Shown here: piece by piece, positions 16,648-23,860 of the stretch
Position numbering within the stretch: position 1 is the stretch's first letter
Layout: the number at the start of each line of letters is the position of its first letter
DNA from: Candidatus Omnitrophota bacterium
GTDB taxonomy: Bacteria; Omnitrophota; Gorgyraeia; Duberdicusellales; 4484-171
Length of the DNA: 33,840 bases
Direction of reading: 5' to 3'
NCBI GenBank assembly: GCA_028703535.1
Contig: JAQVMQ010000011.1
Location: forward strand, 1 to 33,840
Translations under genes and position numbers: made by a program
Notes under the pieces: model-generated
Seen by the model: only the letters and a program-made list of their open reading frames with translations
The model's database searches: none
Told to the model about the DNA's origin: nothing

Positions 16648-16737
16648 TTAACTTGATTTGTGGCGCTGCTGTTTACGTCTTTTCTTAAACCAGTGTCTTT
16701 TAACTTTTTTAAGTTTCTTTTTCCTTCCGCAAGGCAT
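16648..16737 (-). CDS. bS22-like (AURKAIP1/COX24-domain) tiny basic ribosomal protein
   Basis: A 29-codon gene reads MPCGRKKKLKKVKRHWFKKR then RKQQRHKSS. It is preceded by AAGGAG about eight bases before the ATG; that site overlaps the hisG stop. Small basic proteins of this type, with a Met-Pro-Cys-Gly-Lys start and a KKR-KxxRHK tail in Bacteroidota, carry the AURKAIP1/COX24 domain. The mycobacterial homolog is ribosomal protein bS22, bound on the 30S subunit. The pattern, composition and good ribosome site make a real gene very likely. Exact family membership rests on my memory of these short sequences. Confidence 0.75.
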   Translation of the reverse strand: MPCGRKKKLKKVKRHWFKKRRKQQRHKSS

Positions 16738-16748
16738 AAATATACTCC

Positions 16749-17633
16749 TTAGTAAATCAATTTGTTAAGCGGATATTCTATTATATCCTGTGCACCGCAA
16801 TCTTTAAGACGCGGCAATAAATTACGAACATCTTTTTCCTCTATAATGACCTCACAAGCGGCCCAACTGGCATCAGCCAACTGTGATATGGTCGGCCTTT
16901 TAAGTGCCGGCAAAATTTTTAAAAGATTATCAATATCGTTTTTTCTGATATTAAGCTTTAAACCAACTTTACCTTTAGCTTCAAGCGCTCCTTTAAGCAA
17001 AAGTAATATATATTCCATCTTTTTCTGTTTCCATAGATCTTTATAGGCTGCTTTGTTAGCTATAAACTGAGTTGTAGAATAGCATAATGTATCAACTATG
17101 CGCAGGTTATTTGCCCGCAAACTTGACCCTGTTTCAGTAATATCAACAATAGCATCTACCAACCCGCTTGTTACCTTAAACTCAGTCGCGCCCCAACTGA
17201 ACTCAAGATCAACATTTATTTTACGTTTTTTGAAATATTTTCGGGTATAGCCTACCAATTCTGTCGCAACACGTTTACCATCAAGATCCTCTATTTTTTT
17301 AATTTTAGAATCGGCTCTGACCGCTACAACCCATCTTACCGAATTAAGGGTTTGTTTTGCATAAGGAAGCTCAGCCAATCTTTTTACGTCCGAGGAATTC
17401 TCCAATATCCAATCCTCACCGGTTATCCCACAATCAAGCACACCATCCTCTACATAACGGGACATTTCCTGCGCACGTAATAATGTGAGTTCTATTTCAG
17501 TATCGTCTATTGTGGGAAAATATGACCGCGAGTTTACATAAATATCAAACCCGGCATTCTTGAATACCTCTATAGTCTTATTTTGCAAACTGCCTTTAGG
17601 GATACCTAACTTTAACTTATTTATTTTCTGCAT
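16749..17633 (-). CDS. hisG: ATP phosphoribosyltransferase (long form)
   Basis: HisG condenses ATP with PRPP, the first and feedback-controlled step of histidine synthesis. The 294 residues are the long form. Residues 1-210 form the catalytic domain (KLGIPKGSLQNKTIEVFKNA, DCGITGEDWI, and the PRPP-site region DAIVDITETGSSLRANNLRI). Residues 215-294 form the ACT-like regulatory domain (LLKILPALKRPTISQL, then AWAACEVIIEEKD-like strands). It needs no HisZ partner. AAGGA lies eight bases before the ATG. It stands alone without other his genes and begins a transcript from a near-consensus promoter. Confidence 0.96.
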   Translation of the reverse strand: MQKINKLKLGIPKGSLQNKTIEVFKNAGFDIYVNSRSYFPTIDDTEIELTLLRAQEMSRYVEDGVLDCGITGEDWILENSSDVKRLAELPYAKQTLNSVRWVVAVRADSKIKKIEDLDGKRVATELVGYTRKYFKKRKINVDLEFSWGATEFKVTSGLVDAIVDITETGSSLRANNLRIVDTLCYSTTQFIANKAAYKDLWKQKKMEYILLLLKGALEAKGKVGLKLNIRKNDIDNLLKILPALKRPTISQLADASWAACEVIIEEKDVRNLLPRLKDCGAQDIIEYPLNKLIY

Positions 17634-17665
17634 ATTTAAGTCCTTATATTTATATAAATCAGCCG

Positions 17666-17694
17666 ATTATACAACTTAGCCATAATTTTGTAAA
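17666..17694 (-). promoter_or_regulatory. hisG: Near-consensus sigma-70 promoter of hisG
   Basis: On the minus strand TTTACA (17689-17694), a 17-bp spacer and TATAAT (17666-17671) lie about 30 bp before the hisG ATG, in an 80-bp gap. Eleven of twelve hexamer positions match consensus. This is the strongest promoter I see in the window. It probably serves hisG, the bS22-like gene and perhaps the TPR-transketolase-ispE genes. Confidence 0.75.
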
Positions 17695-17713
17695 GCTCTT
17701 TCTACTTAAGAAA

Positions 17714-18223
17714 CTAGAAATTTATCCAATTTGAAACAATCTCTACACCAAAAAAAGTCAATACGGAGACAACAAACCCCGCCATTATCACGCCTATTAC
17801 TATAGCCATAAACGCATCCCTATATTTCATACCCAACAATGAGGCCGCCACAGTCCCCGTCCATGCGCCAGTAACAGGCAGCGGAACCGCAACAAAACAA
17901 ACAAGCCCCCAAAATCCCCATTTTCGTATTAAGTCAGTTCTTTTGTCAACACGAGCAAACCACCATTTTATAATGTTACCGATAAATCCCGGCCACAATT
18001 CAAGGCTGGTTAGCATAAAACGCCATAACAATAATAAAGGAAAAATGATACTAATATTACCTAAAAATGCCAATAAAAAAGTTTTCAAATAAGGCATATC
18101 AAATAATATTACGCCCAACGGTATCGCCAGCCTAAGTTCAAAAATCGGGAGAGCCCCTAAAAAAAATACCATAAACGGCTCCGGCATGATACCCTGCAAA
18201 AACAAAACAACGGCAGTTTTCAT
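17714..18223 (-). CDS. COG2426-type small multi-pass membrane protein
   Basis: A 169-residue hydrophobic protein with about four or five membrane segments. It resembles the COG2426 / Sm_multidrug_ex family (often named small multidrug export protein). The FFLGALPIFELRLAIPLGVI stretch and VCFVAVPLPVTGAWTGTVAA, with their paired Pro/Gly turns, are the family hallmarks. The export function has little direct support, and the fold recalls DedA-like membrane proteins. It is the last gene of the lipid/glycosyltransferase group, six bases after the GT2 gene, so a role in envelope lipids is as plausible as drug export. Confidence 0.72.
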   Translation of the reverse strand: MKTAVVLFLQGIMPEPFMVFFLGALPIFELRLAIPLGVILFDMPYLKTFLLAFLGNISIIFPLLLLWRFMLTSLELWPGFIGNIIKWWFARVDKRTDLIRKWGFWGLVCFVAVPLPVTGAWTGTVAASLLGMKYRDAFMAIVIGVIMAGFVVSVLTFFGVEIVSNWINF

Positions 18224-18229
18224 ATTTAT

Positions 18230-18898
18230 TTAGCCTTTTTTCTTAAAACAAAAAATAAACTTCAAGAACCTCATCGTGTCAAGCACCGGATGAATATTAC
18301 TTTTACTTTCGTTATGATAAATACATTTTATATCAGTCGAAATTATATTAACCCCATCATGCGCAGCCTTAATTAAAAGTTCCGTTTCAACTTCATAATT
18401 CTGCGTTGTAATATCCAGTTGCTTAAGCACCTTCCGTTTTATTAGCCTAAACCCGCATTGCGTATCAGGCACTTTTTGTCTGATCATCCTCGAGATAAGC
18501 CATGACATAATCTTATTAGTCCATGTCCTTACTAACGGCATACCTATAGGATCATGCATCCTGTTACCCACTATAAAATCATTTTCAGCAGATAGCACTA
18601 AAAAAGACTCTATATCATCAGGGCAATGCTGTCGGTCACCATCCATCGTAATTATGCTGTCCCAGCCGTCTTCATTCAATAAAGTCTCAAAGGCCAAAAA
18701 CAACGATCGCCCTTTACCCAAATTGACTGAATTATTTATAACACGATCTGAAAACTTTTCTGCCACAGCTAAAGTGTCATCTGTAGAGCCATCGTTTACC
18801 ACAAACGTTTTAAGACCTTTTGCCTTTAGGCGCTGCAATATATCACCTAAAGTACGTCCTTCATTATATGCCGGTATAACTACCCAGATATTATTCAT
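18230..18898 (-). CDS. Family 2 glycosyltransferase (dolichyl-phosphate-mannose synthase-like)
   Basis: A GT-A fold enzyme of 222 residues. The nucleotide site starts VVIPAYNEGRTLGDILQRL, followed by TFVVNDGSTDDTL, a metal-binding TMDGDRQHCPDDI, and VPDTQCGFRLIKRKVL. The last two are typical of polyprenyl-phosphate mannose/glucose synthases. There are no C-terminal membrane helices, so it is the soluble single-domain type. It likely loads a sugar onto a lipid carrier or envelope glycolipid. It follows the LpxL-like gene after 12 bp. The substrate cannot be read from sequence. Confidence 0.88.
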   Translation of the reverse strand: MNNIWVVIPAYNEGRTLGDILQRLKAKGLKTFVVNDGSTDDTLAVAEKFSDRVINNSVNLGKGRSLFLAFETLLNEDGWDSIITMDGDRQHCPDDIESFLVLSAENDFIVGNRMHDPIGMPLVRTWTNKIMSWLISRMIRQKVPDTQCGFRLIKRKVLKQLDITTQNYEVETELLIKAAHDGVNIISTDIKCIYHNESKSNIHPVLDTMRFLKFIFCFKKKG

Positions 18899-18910
18899 AT
18901 TTATAATATA

Positions 18911-19744
18911 TTACAACCAGTGCTTTTGAAAAATATACCATTGTTGAGGATACTGCTTAATATAAGTACCCAAAACTTCGGCATATTCGTCCAATATATA
19001 TTTATATTCTTTATTATCATTACAAGGATAGATAGGTTTCTCAAATATAAGTTTATAAAAATATTTATTTTCGCGCACAAAAAACGATGGGACAATAGGT
19101 GCCAAAGTTTTAACACTAAAAACCGCAGGCCCTTTAGGTAACAAGCATTTACGGTTAAGAATATCAACTTCTATCCCGTCGCCAATGAATACTCTGTCAC
19201 CTACCAGCCCTAACATCCCGCCCTGTCTTAACAATGAATAGCACCGTTTGACAGCCATACCTGTTGGAATAATGTCTATGCCGACCATTGCGCGCTGGTT
19301 ATTGAAAAAATCGTTTACACCTTTATTTTTATGCGGTAAAGCAACTGCGGAAAAACTATGGCCTAAAGACGCACAAACCGCCCCGCCAAGTTCATAATTG
19401 CCCAAATGCGCGCTTAAAAACACAATACCCCGTCCGGCCTTTGATGCCTGCTCTAAATTATTAAGCCCCTCAATAGTTACAAAGCGATCAATAAACGATT
19501 TATTGAATTTAGAATATCTTAAAAAATCTACCAAATAATATCCGAAATTAACAAAAACTTCTTTCGCGCATTTTTTCCTTTCTTTTACATCTTTGACCAA
19601 TGGCTCCAAATTATACAAAACTGCGCGCCTGTCTTTTGGGCAAATATAATATTTAAGCAAGGCAAAAAATTTAATAACAGCGTAAGAAAAACTACGTGGT
19701 AAAGTTAACGCAAATATGCGAAAAAATAAAAAAATATACAGCAT
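18911..19744 (-). CDS. Lipid A biosynthesis (LpxL/HtrB-type) acyltransferase
   Basis: This inner-membrane acyltransferase adds a secondary acyl chain to Kdo-lipid A or a related glycolipid. The 277-residue protein has an N-terminal membrane anchor, the catalytic SAHLGNYELGG (H113 and E118 of the HxxxxE motif), LVGDRVFIGDGIEVDI and PIVPSFFVRENKY. It ends in the family-typical QQWYIFQKHW, close to the QWxWxHRRW seen in LpxL. The gene follows the GT28 gene by one base, so the pair may act on the same lipid. Lipid A is the default substrate because lpxA, lpxC and lpxD are in the window. Confidence 0.88.
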   Translation of the reverse strand: MLYIFLFFRIFALTLPRSFSYAVIKFFALLKYYICPKDRRAVLYNLEPLVKDVKERKKCAKEVFVNFGYYLVDFLRYSKFNKSFIDRFVTIEGLNNLEQASKAGRGIVFLSAHLGNYELGGAVCASLGHSFSAVALPHKNKGVNDFFNNQRAMVGIDIIPTGMAVKRCYSLLRQGGMLGLVGDRVFIGDGIEVDILNRKCLLPKGPAVFSVKTLAPIVPSFFVRENKYFYKLIFEKPIYPCNDNKEYKYILDEYAEVLGTYIKQYPQQWYIFQKHWL

Positions 19745-19745
19745 A

Positions 19746-20867
19746 TCACTTTATCTGACTTAATATAAGGTCAACTATTTTAAGTGAGGAATCGATAAAA
19801 GATATTTCTTTAGCTTTAGTCTTTAACGCTAAAAGCCGTTCCTTATCGTCTATAAGTTCTTGCACTGCAGATCCGATATTCTCAGGGTCATCAACCTCGA
19901 CTATCGCACCTTGCTCTAACAAATATTTAACATTACGTTCTTCCTGACCCGGTAAAGCCTCCGTAATGACCAATGCCAATCCTTTAGCCAACGCTTCAGA
20001 AACAGTTATACCACCGCCTTTTGTAATAATAATATCGCAAAAATCCATTAATTTAGGTATGCCTTCAGTATATCCAAAATGGAATAATTTCTTTTTAAAA
20101 TCAGGTTTGTTTTTAACAAACCATTTGTATAACAACCTATTGCGTCCACAAACAACAATAATCTGGAAATCACCACGCAAATCATCAAGCTGTTTAGCAA
20201 TTTTCTTTATAGGCCCCATACCCAGGCCACCGCCCATAACCAAAACAGACGGTATATCCGGCCTGAACCCGAACTCTTTACTTGTCACCTCGGTATCGTT
20301 CTTTTCAAGAAACTTGACCGATATAGGTATTCCCAATATCTTTATTTTATCAGGGCTTACACCTTCATTAATAAGGAAATTTTTAGCTTCAAGACAAGCA
20401 ACTACATATTGATCAACGTTAGGATGTATCCAAAATCTATGCGGATGATAATCTGTAACAACCGCAATCAAAGGTATCTGAGAGCCTGTCCGTCTTTTAT
20501 AATCCGCGAATATCCCGCAAGGAAAAGCCTGAGTAGCCACAACACATGCCGGGTTATAGTCACTCACTAATTGTTTAAGTTTTTCAAACGCGAAAAAGTT
20601 TACCCACCCGCGAACAGGTAAAAGTGTCTTAACGACATTCTTTCGGTCATAAAGCCTGCCCCAAACAGCCGGAAAATGTTTAATAGTTATCGTATAGAAA
20701 AAATTTACTACCTGCTCAAGATAAGAATAAAAATACTGAAATCCATTCAAGTTCCAAGCAGTAATATCCTGATATTTATAATGTATCGCTTCTTTAATAT
20801 TTTGAGCCGCTTTACTATGCCCGCCAAACTCTGATATATGTAAGATTAAAATTTTCTTTCTTGTCAT
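19746..20867 (-). CDS. MGDG-synthase/UgtP-like GT28 glycosyltransferase
   Basis: About 373 residues from the ATG ending at 20867 (MTRKKILILHISEFGGHSKA). An upstream in-frame extension into the neighbouring gene is unlikely to be used. The N-terminal domain matches the MGDG-synthase family start, and the C-terminal GT-B domain has SVLVMGGGLGMGPI, KLMDFCDIIITKGGGITVSE and ITEALPGQEERNV. Known members put galactose or glucose on diacylglycerol at the membrane. Here it sits one base upstream of an LpxL-type acyltransferase, so it may glycosylate a membrane lipid or lipid A precursor. It starts just after the GAF/HD-GYP gene and may be under that signalling block's transcript. Confidence 0.85.
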   Translation of the reverse strand: MTRKKILILHISEFGGHSKAAQNIKEAIHYKYQDITAWNLNGFQYFYSYLEQVVNFFYTITIKHFPAVWGRLYDRKNVVKTLLPVRGWVNFFAFEKLKQLVSDYNPACVVATQAFPCGIFADYKRRTGSQIPLIAVVTDYHPHRFWIHPNVDQYVVACLEAKNFLINEGVSPDKIKILGIPISVKFLEKNDTEVTSKEFGFRPDIPSVLVMGGGLGMGPIKKIAKQLDDLRGDFQIIVVCGRNRLLYKWFVKNKPDFKKKLFHFGYTEGIPKLMDFCDIIITKGGGITVSEALAKGLALVITEALPGQEERNVKYLLEQGAIVEVDDPENIGSAVQELIDDKERLLALKTKAKEISFIDSSLKIVDLILSQIK

Positions 20868-20868
20868 A

Positions 20869-22059
20869 TTATTTATACCTGCCGGTTGAGTAATATTCCG
20901 ATATCTTATCCAGACTCCTGAAAAACACGTCAACAATAACAGGTGAGAATTGTTTACCGCGATTAATCTGTATTTCATTAATCACATAATTAAACGCCAA
21001 ACGTTTACGGTACGGCCTGTCAGAAGTCATCGCGTCAAAAACATCCGCAAGACTGATTATCGAAGAAATAAGCGGTATCTGCCTGCCCCGCAATCCTGAC
21101 GGATAGCCCTTACCATCATAACGTTCATGATGATGTTTGACTCCTTTAACAATATCATTAAACCCGCTAATATGATTTAATATATGTTCGCCTATCAACG
21201 GATGACTCATGATAATTTTTCGTTCCTCATCATTTAATTTAGACTTTTTATTTAACACTTTACCCGGCACGCCTATCTTACCAATATCGTGCAATAATGC
21301 CGCGATCCTTAATTCTTCTTTGAATTTATCAAAATTTCCTATCCGTTTACGCTTTCTAAGTTCTTCGGCAATTATCATCGATATATCCGCAACACGTTCA
21401 GTATGGCCTATAGTATACTTATCTTTAGCTTCAATACTTGATGCCAAAGCAGAAACCATCTGCAAAAATAAGTGATGATTAAGCGAAAGTTGATTATTAA
21501 GATCCTCAATAAGCCAAGCGTTTTTTATAGCCATAACAACGTCCGACGCCAAAACTGACAAAAAGCTTACTTCTTCTTCATCGAGTTTCTTGTGATTTTT
21601 CTTCTCGCCCAAAAACAAGACTCCGACCAAATTATCACGAAAGAACCCCGGGATACACGCATTAGCCTGATACAAAGACATGCTGAATTTAAGTTCTTCC
21701 AGAAAAAGCAAGAGCTTACGTTTCTTCTTAATACTTTTTCTGCGCATCATAGCGTTTATATTATCAAGAAGCAGTATCCCTCCGGGCAAATTCAAAGATC
21801 TATCCGTAAAATATCGTATTATCGGATTATCAGGATTTATCTTAACTAAACCTGTCGGTATCTTAAATTCAGGAAAGCCCTGAGAGACGTTTACAACATA
21901 TATTTGTTTTTGTTTGTCATAAATAAAGATACCGGCATGCTTTACATGAATATTTCGGACAATAGTCCTTAAGATAAGGCGAATCAGAGTCTCAGCCTTG
22001 TGTATAAGAATCATCTGCCGAGCTGTTTTTTCAAGCTCTTTTCTATAACGTATCCTCAT
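20869..22059 (-). CDS. GAF domain HD-GYP phosphodiesterase
   Basis: A 396-residue cytosolic signalling enzyme. Residues 20-185 are a GAF-like sensor domain (AGIFIYDKQKQIYVVNVSQG; NLVGVLFLGEKK). Residues 200-390 are a full HD-GYP domain with GHTERVADIS, ALLHDIGKIGVPG (H257, D258), the complete HHERYDGKGYP at 310-320, and ADVFDAMTSDRPYR. Such domains hydrolyse cyclic di-GMP, or cGAMP in some lineages. All the metal-ligand and GYP positions are present, so activity is expected. It abuts the response regulator gene without a gap, suggesting that the two form an output pair. Confidence 0.93.
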   Translation of the reverse strand: MRIRYRKELEKTARQMILIHKAETLIRLILRTIVRNIHVKHAGIFIYDKQKQIYVVNVSQGFPEFKIPTGLVKINPDNPIIRYFTDRSLNLPGGILLLDNINAMMRRKSIKKKRKLLLFLEELKFSMSLYQANACIPGFFRDNLVGVLFLGEKKNHKKLDEEEVSFLSVLASDVVMAIKNAWLIEDLNNQLSLNHHLFLQMVSALASSIEAKDKYTIGHTERVADISMIIAEELRKRKRIGNFDKFKEELRIAALLHDIGKIGVPGKVLNKKSKLNDEERKIIMSHPLIGEHILNHISGFNDIVKGVKHHHERYDGKGYPSGLRGRQIPLISSIISLADVFDAMTSDRPYRKRLAFNYVINEIQINRGKQFSPVIVDVFFRSLDKISEYYSTGRYK

Positions 22060-22422
22060 TTATATACCATTATTCTCATCAATAATGACTTTTAATTCAG
22101 CTAAATCAACCGGCTTAGTAATATACCCAAACGCACCATAACGTTTAGCTTTATCATAGTTCTTTTTATCATTATTCGCCGTTAACATAAATATTTTGGG
22201 TGCTTCACTGATCTTTCTTAATTTGCGCAATAAAGTTATTCCGTCCATGTCCGGCATAGTAATGTCCAGAAACACCAATTCCGGAACAACAGCATCATAT
22301 ATCTCAAGCGCAGTGTTAGCAAAACCTGTTTTATTAACAAGAAAATCAAATCTATTAAAAAAACTTTCCAGAAAATCTATAGTTTCCTGCTCATCATCCA
22401 CAATTAGCACTTTGCGTTTCAT
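22060..22422 (-). CDS. Single-domain response regulator (CheY-like)
   Basis: A 120-residue receiver domain with nothing attached. D10 and D11 (VLIVDDEQETI) and the phosphoacceptor D53 (LVFLDITMPDMDG) are present. So are T81 (FMLTANND) and K103 (GYITKPVD). No kinase is encoded nearby. The next gene, one base on, is a GAF/HD-GYP protein that lacks its own receiver, so this looks like a receiver-HD-GYP pair split into two genes. AAGGAG precedes the ATG. A candidate promoter lies in the 106-bp gap upstream. Confidence 0.95.
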   Translation of the reverse strand: MKRKVLIVDDEQETIDFLESFFNRFDFLVNKTGFANTALEIYDAVVPELVFLDITMPDMDGITLLRKLRKISEAPKIFMLTANNDKKNYDKAKRYGAFGYITKPVDLAELKVIIDENNGI

Positions 22423-22504
22423 ATATCTCCTTAGCGTTTTCGCGCTGTAATATTCCCCTCACTCAGGCTATATAGAACCTAAGATATCTAAAAATATACA
22501 TTTA

Positions 22505-22532
22505 ATATTAACACAATTCAGACTTTTATCAA
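22505..22532 (-). promoter_or_regulatory. Possible promoter for the response regulator/HD-GYP pair
   Basis: TTGATA (22527-22532, overlapping the stop of the upstream gene), a 16-bp spacer and TAATAT (22505-22510) on the minus strand lie in the 106-bp gap before the response regulator. The gap is the largest within this cluster, which favours a transcription start here. The -10 match is only fair. Confidence 0.4.
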
Positions 22533-23860
22533 CTTTTCATCAAAACGTCAAGATACATCCGCCCTTCACCTATAGGATTTAACGAACGTTCTATCCTTAA
22601 ATTTTCTTCTTCATGTAAATTGATAATCTTACCCGTAAGAGATACTGTCTCAAAAATGTTAACACACGGAGCAAACCTGTACCCTTGATTTTGAGAGTCG
22701 ACAACGCCCACAATTCCGGAATTCAAACGCACAATAGTCCCGTTAGGCCACACACCGAAAAAATCAAAAAATTTATCAAAAAGTTCCGGTTTTATAAGTT
22801 TACCCTTCTGTTGTTCTATAATACTATATACACGTTCCGGTGAATAATTAAGCTTATAACTCCGCCGCTGGCTAAGCGCGTCATAAACGTCACATAACGA
22901 AACAATAAGCGCAATCTCATTAACCGCGCGTAAAAACTGTGTTTTAGGATACCTCATACCATCATAGCCTTTATGATGCTGGAAAGCCACAACAACAGGC
23001 AAAATGCCTAAAGTATCCGAATATTTTAAAAGCATCTGAGCACCTAAAACTGTATGGCTCTTTATCTGCATGAACTCGCTGTCAGTAAGTTCGCCTTCTT
23101 TATTGATTATATTTTCCGATATATATATTTTACCCAGGTCATGGAACAATGCCGCGACGCCTATCTCATTTACATCTTTCGGAGAATACCCCAAACGTCT
23201 GGAAAAAGCCATTGCCAACACCGCGACGTTAACCGAATGATAAAAAGTATTAACATCATATCTTTTGACAACAGACACTCGGAATAAATCCATATATTTA
23301 TGAAAATCTTTTTGCATACTTCCCATAAATAAAGATAAACCGGATGGATTGATATCTTCCCCTTTTAGCATCATCTGCGCCATTTTAGAGAAAGAATCTA
23401 TAATTTTTTTACTTTTAACGTATAAATCTTCCGCCGCAACGTTCTTCTTCGCATCGCCGCCTTCAAGAAATTCGCCCGAAACAATATTTTCTATACCTTT
23501 ATTAACAAAATCCTGCGGCTCTAAAACCGGCCCGTCATTATCAACCAGATAACCTACAAAGCTCTCTACTTCTGCCCTAGTAAGCCCACGTCTGATAGTT
23601 ATTTTTTCAATATTCTTTTTGGCTAGCGCTTCAATAAATGAACCCGCCTTTTTAGTCAACTCAAAAAATATTTTATCACCAGAGGTTATTTCAGATCCCA
23701 CAAACCCAAAAGAAACAGAAATATCATTAATAAGCAGCTCATCAATACCGGTCATAAAAGTGTTTATTGACTCAATAAATTTCGGATGGCCCGGCGTGTA
23801 TATTCTGGCTGACTGATAACAAGTCATGAAATCGGCTATAACTTTCGCTAATTTATCCAT
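22529..23860 (-). CDS. HD-GYP-related protein with a novel-looking N-terminal domain and altered GYP motif
   Basis: A 443-residue protein. Residues 1-130 resemble the start of the upstream neighbour (see the 627-residue protein), with YTPGHPKFIESINTF and a DELL motif. Residues 200-370 are an HD-GYP-type domain with AALFHDLGKI (H240, D241) and AFQHHKGYDG (H295, H296). The GYP motif, however, reads GMRYP rather than GxGYP, followed by SLCDVYDALSQRRSY. The metal ligands are kept, so it could still be a phosphodiesterase or a nucleotide sensor. The C-terminal part (PNGTIVRLNSGIVGVVD) is a small beta-domain common behind such HD domains. It overlaps the preceding gene by 8 bp. Confidence 0.85.
   Translation of the reverse strand: MDKLAKVIADFMTCYQSARIYTPGHPKFIESINTFMTGIDELLINDISVSFGFVGSEITSGDKIFFELTKKAGSFIEALAKKNIEKITIRRGLTRAEVESFVGYLVDNDGPVLEPQDFVNKGIENIVSGEFLEGGDAKKNVAAEDLYVKSKKIIDSFSKMAQMMLKGEDINPSGLSLFMGSMQKDFHKYMDLFRVSVVKRYDVNTFYHSVNVAVLAMAFSRRLGYSPKDVNEIGVAALFHDLGKIYISENIINKEGELTDSEFMQIKSHTVLGAQMLLKYSDTLGILPVVVAFQHHKGYDGMRYPKTQFLRAVNEIALIVSLCDVYDALSQRRSYKLNYSPERVYSIIEQQKGKLIKPELFDKFFDFFGVWPNGTIVRLNSGIVGVVDSQNQGYRFAPCVNIFETVSLTGKIINLHEEENLRIERSLNPIGEGRMYLDVLMKS

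Noticed and set aside
18901..19167. Minus-strand 88-codon frame inside the acyltransferase gene
   Set aside because: It is an out-of-frame shadow of the LpxL-type gene, which has clear catalytic motifs through this stretch.
19746..20978. Longer N-terminus for the GT28 gene (start at 20978)
   Set aside because: The extra 37 residues overlap the HD-GYP gene and lack family similarity; the ATG ending at 20867 gives the normal family start.
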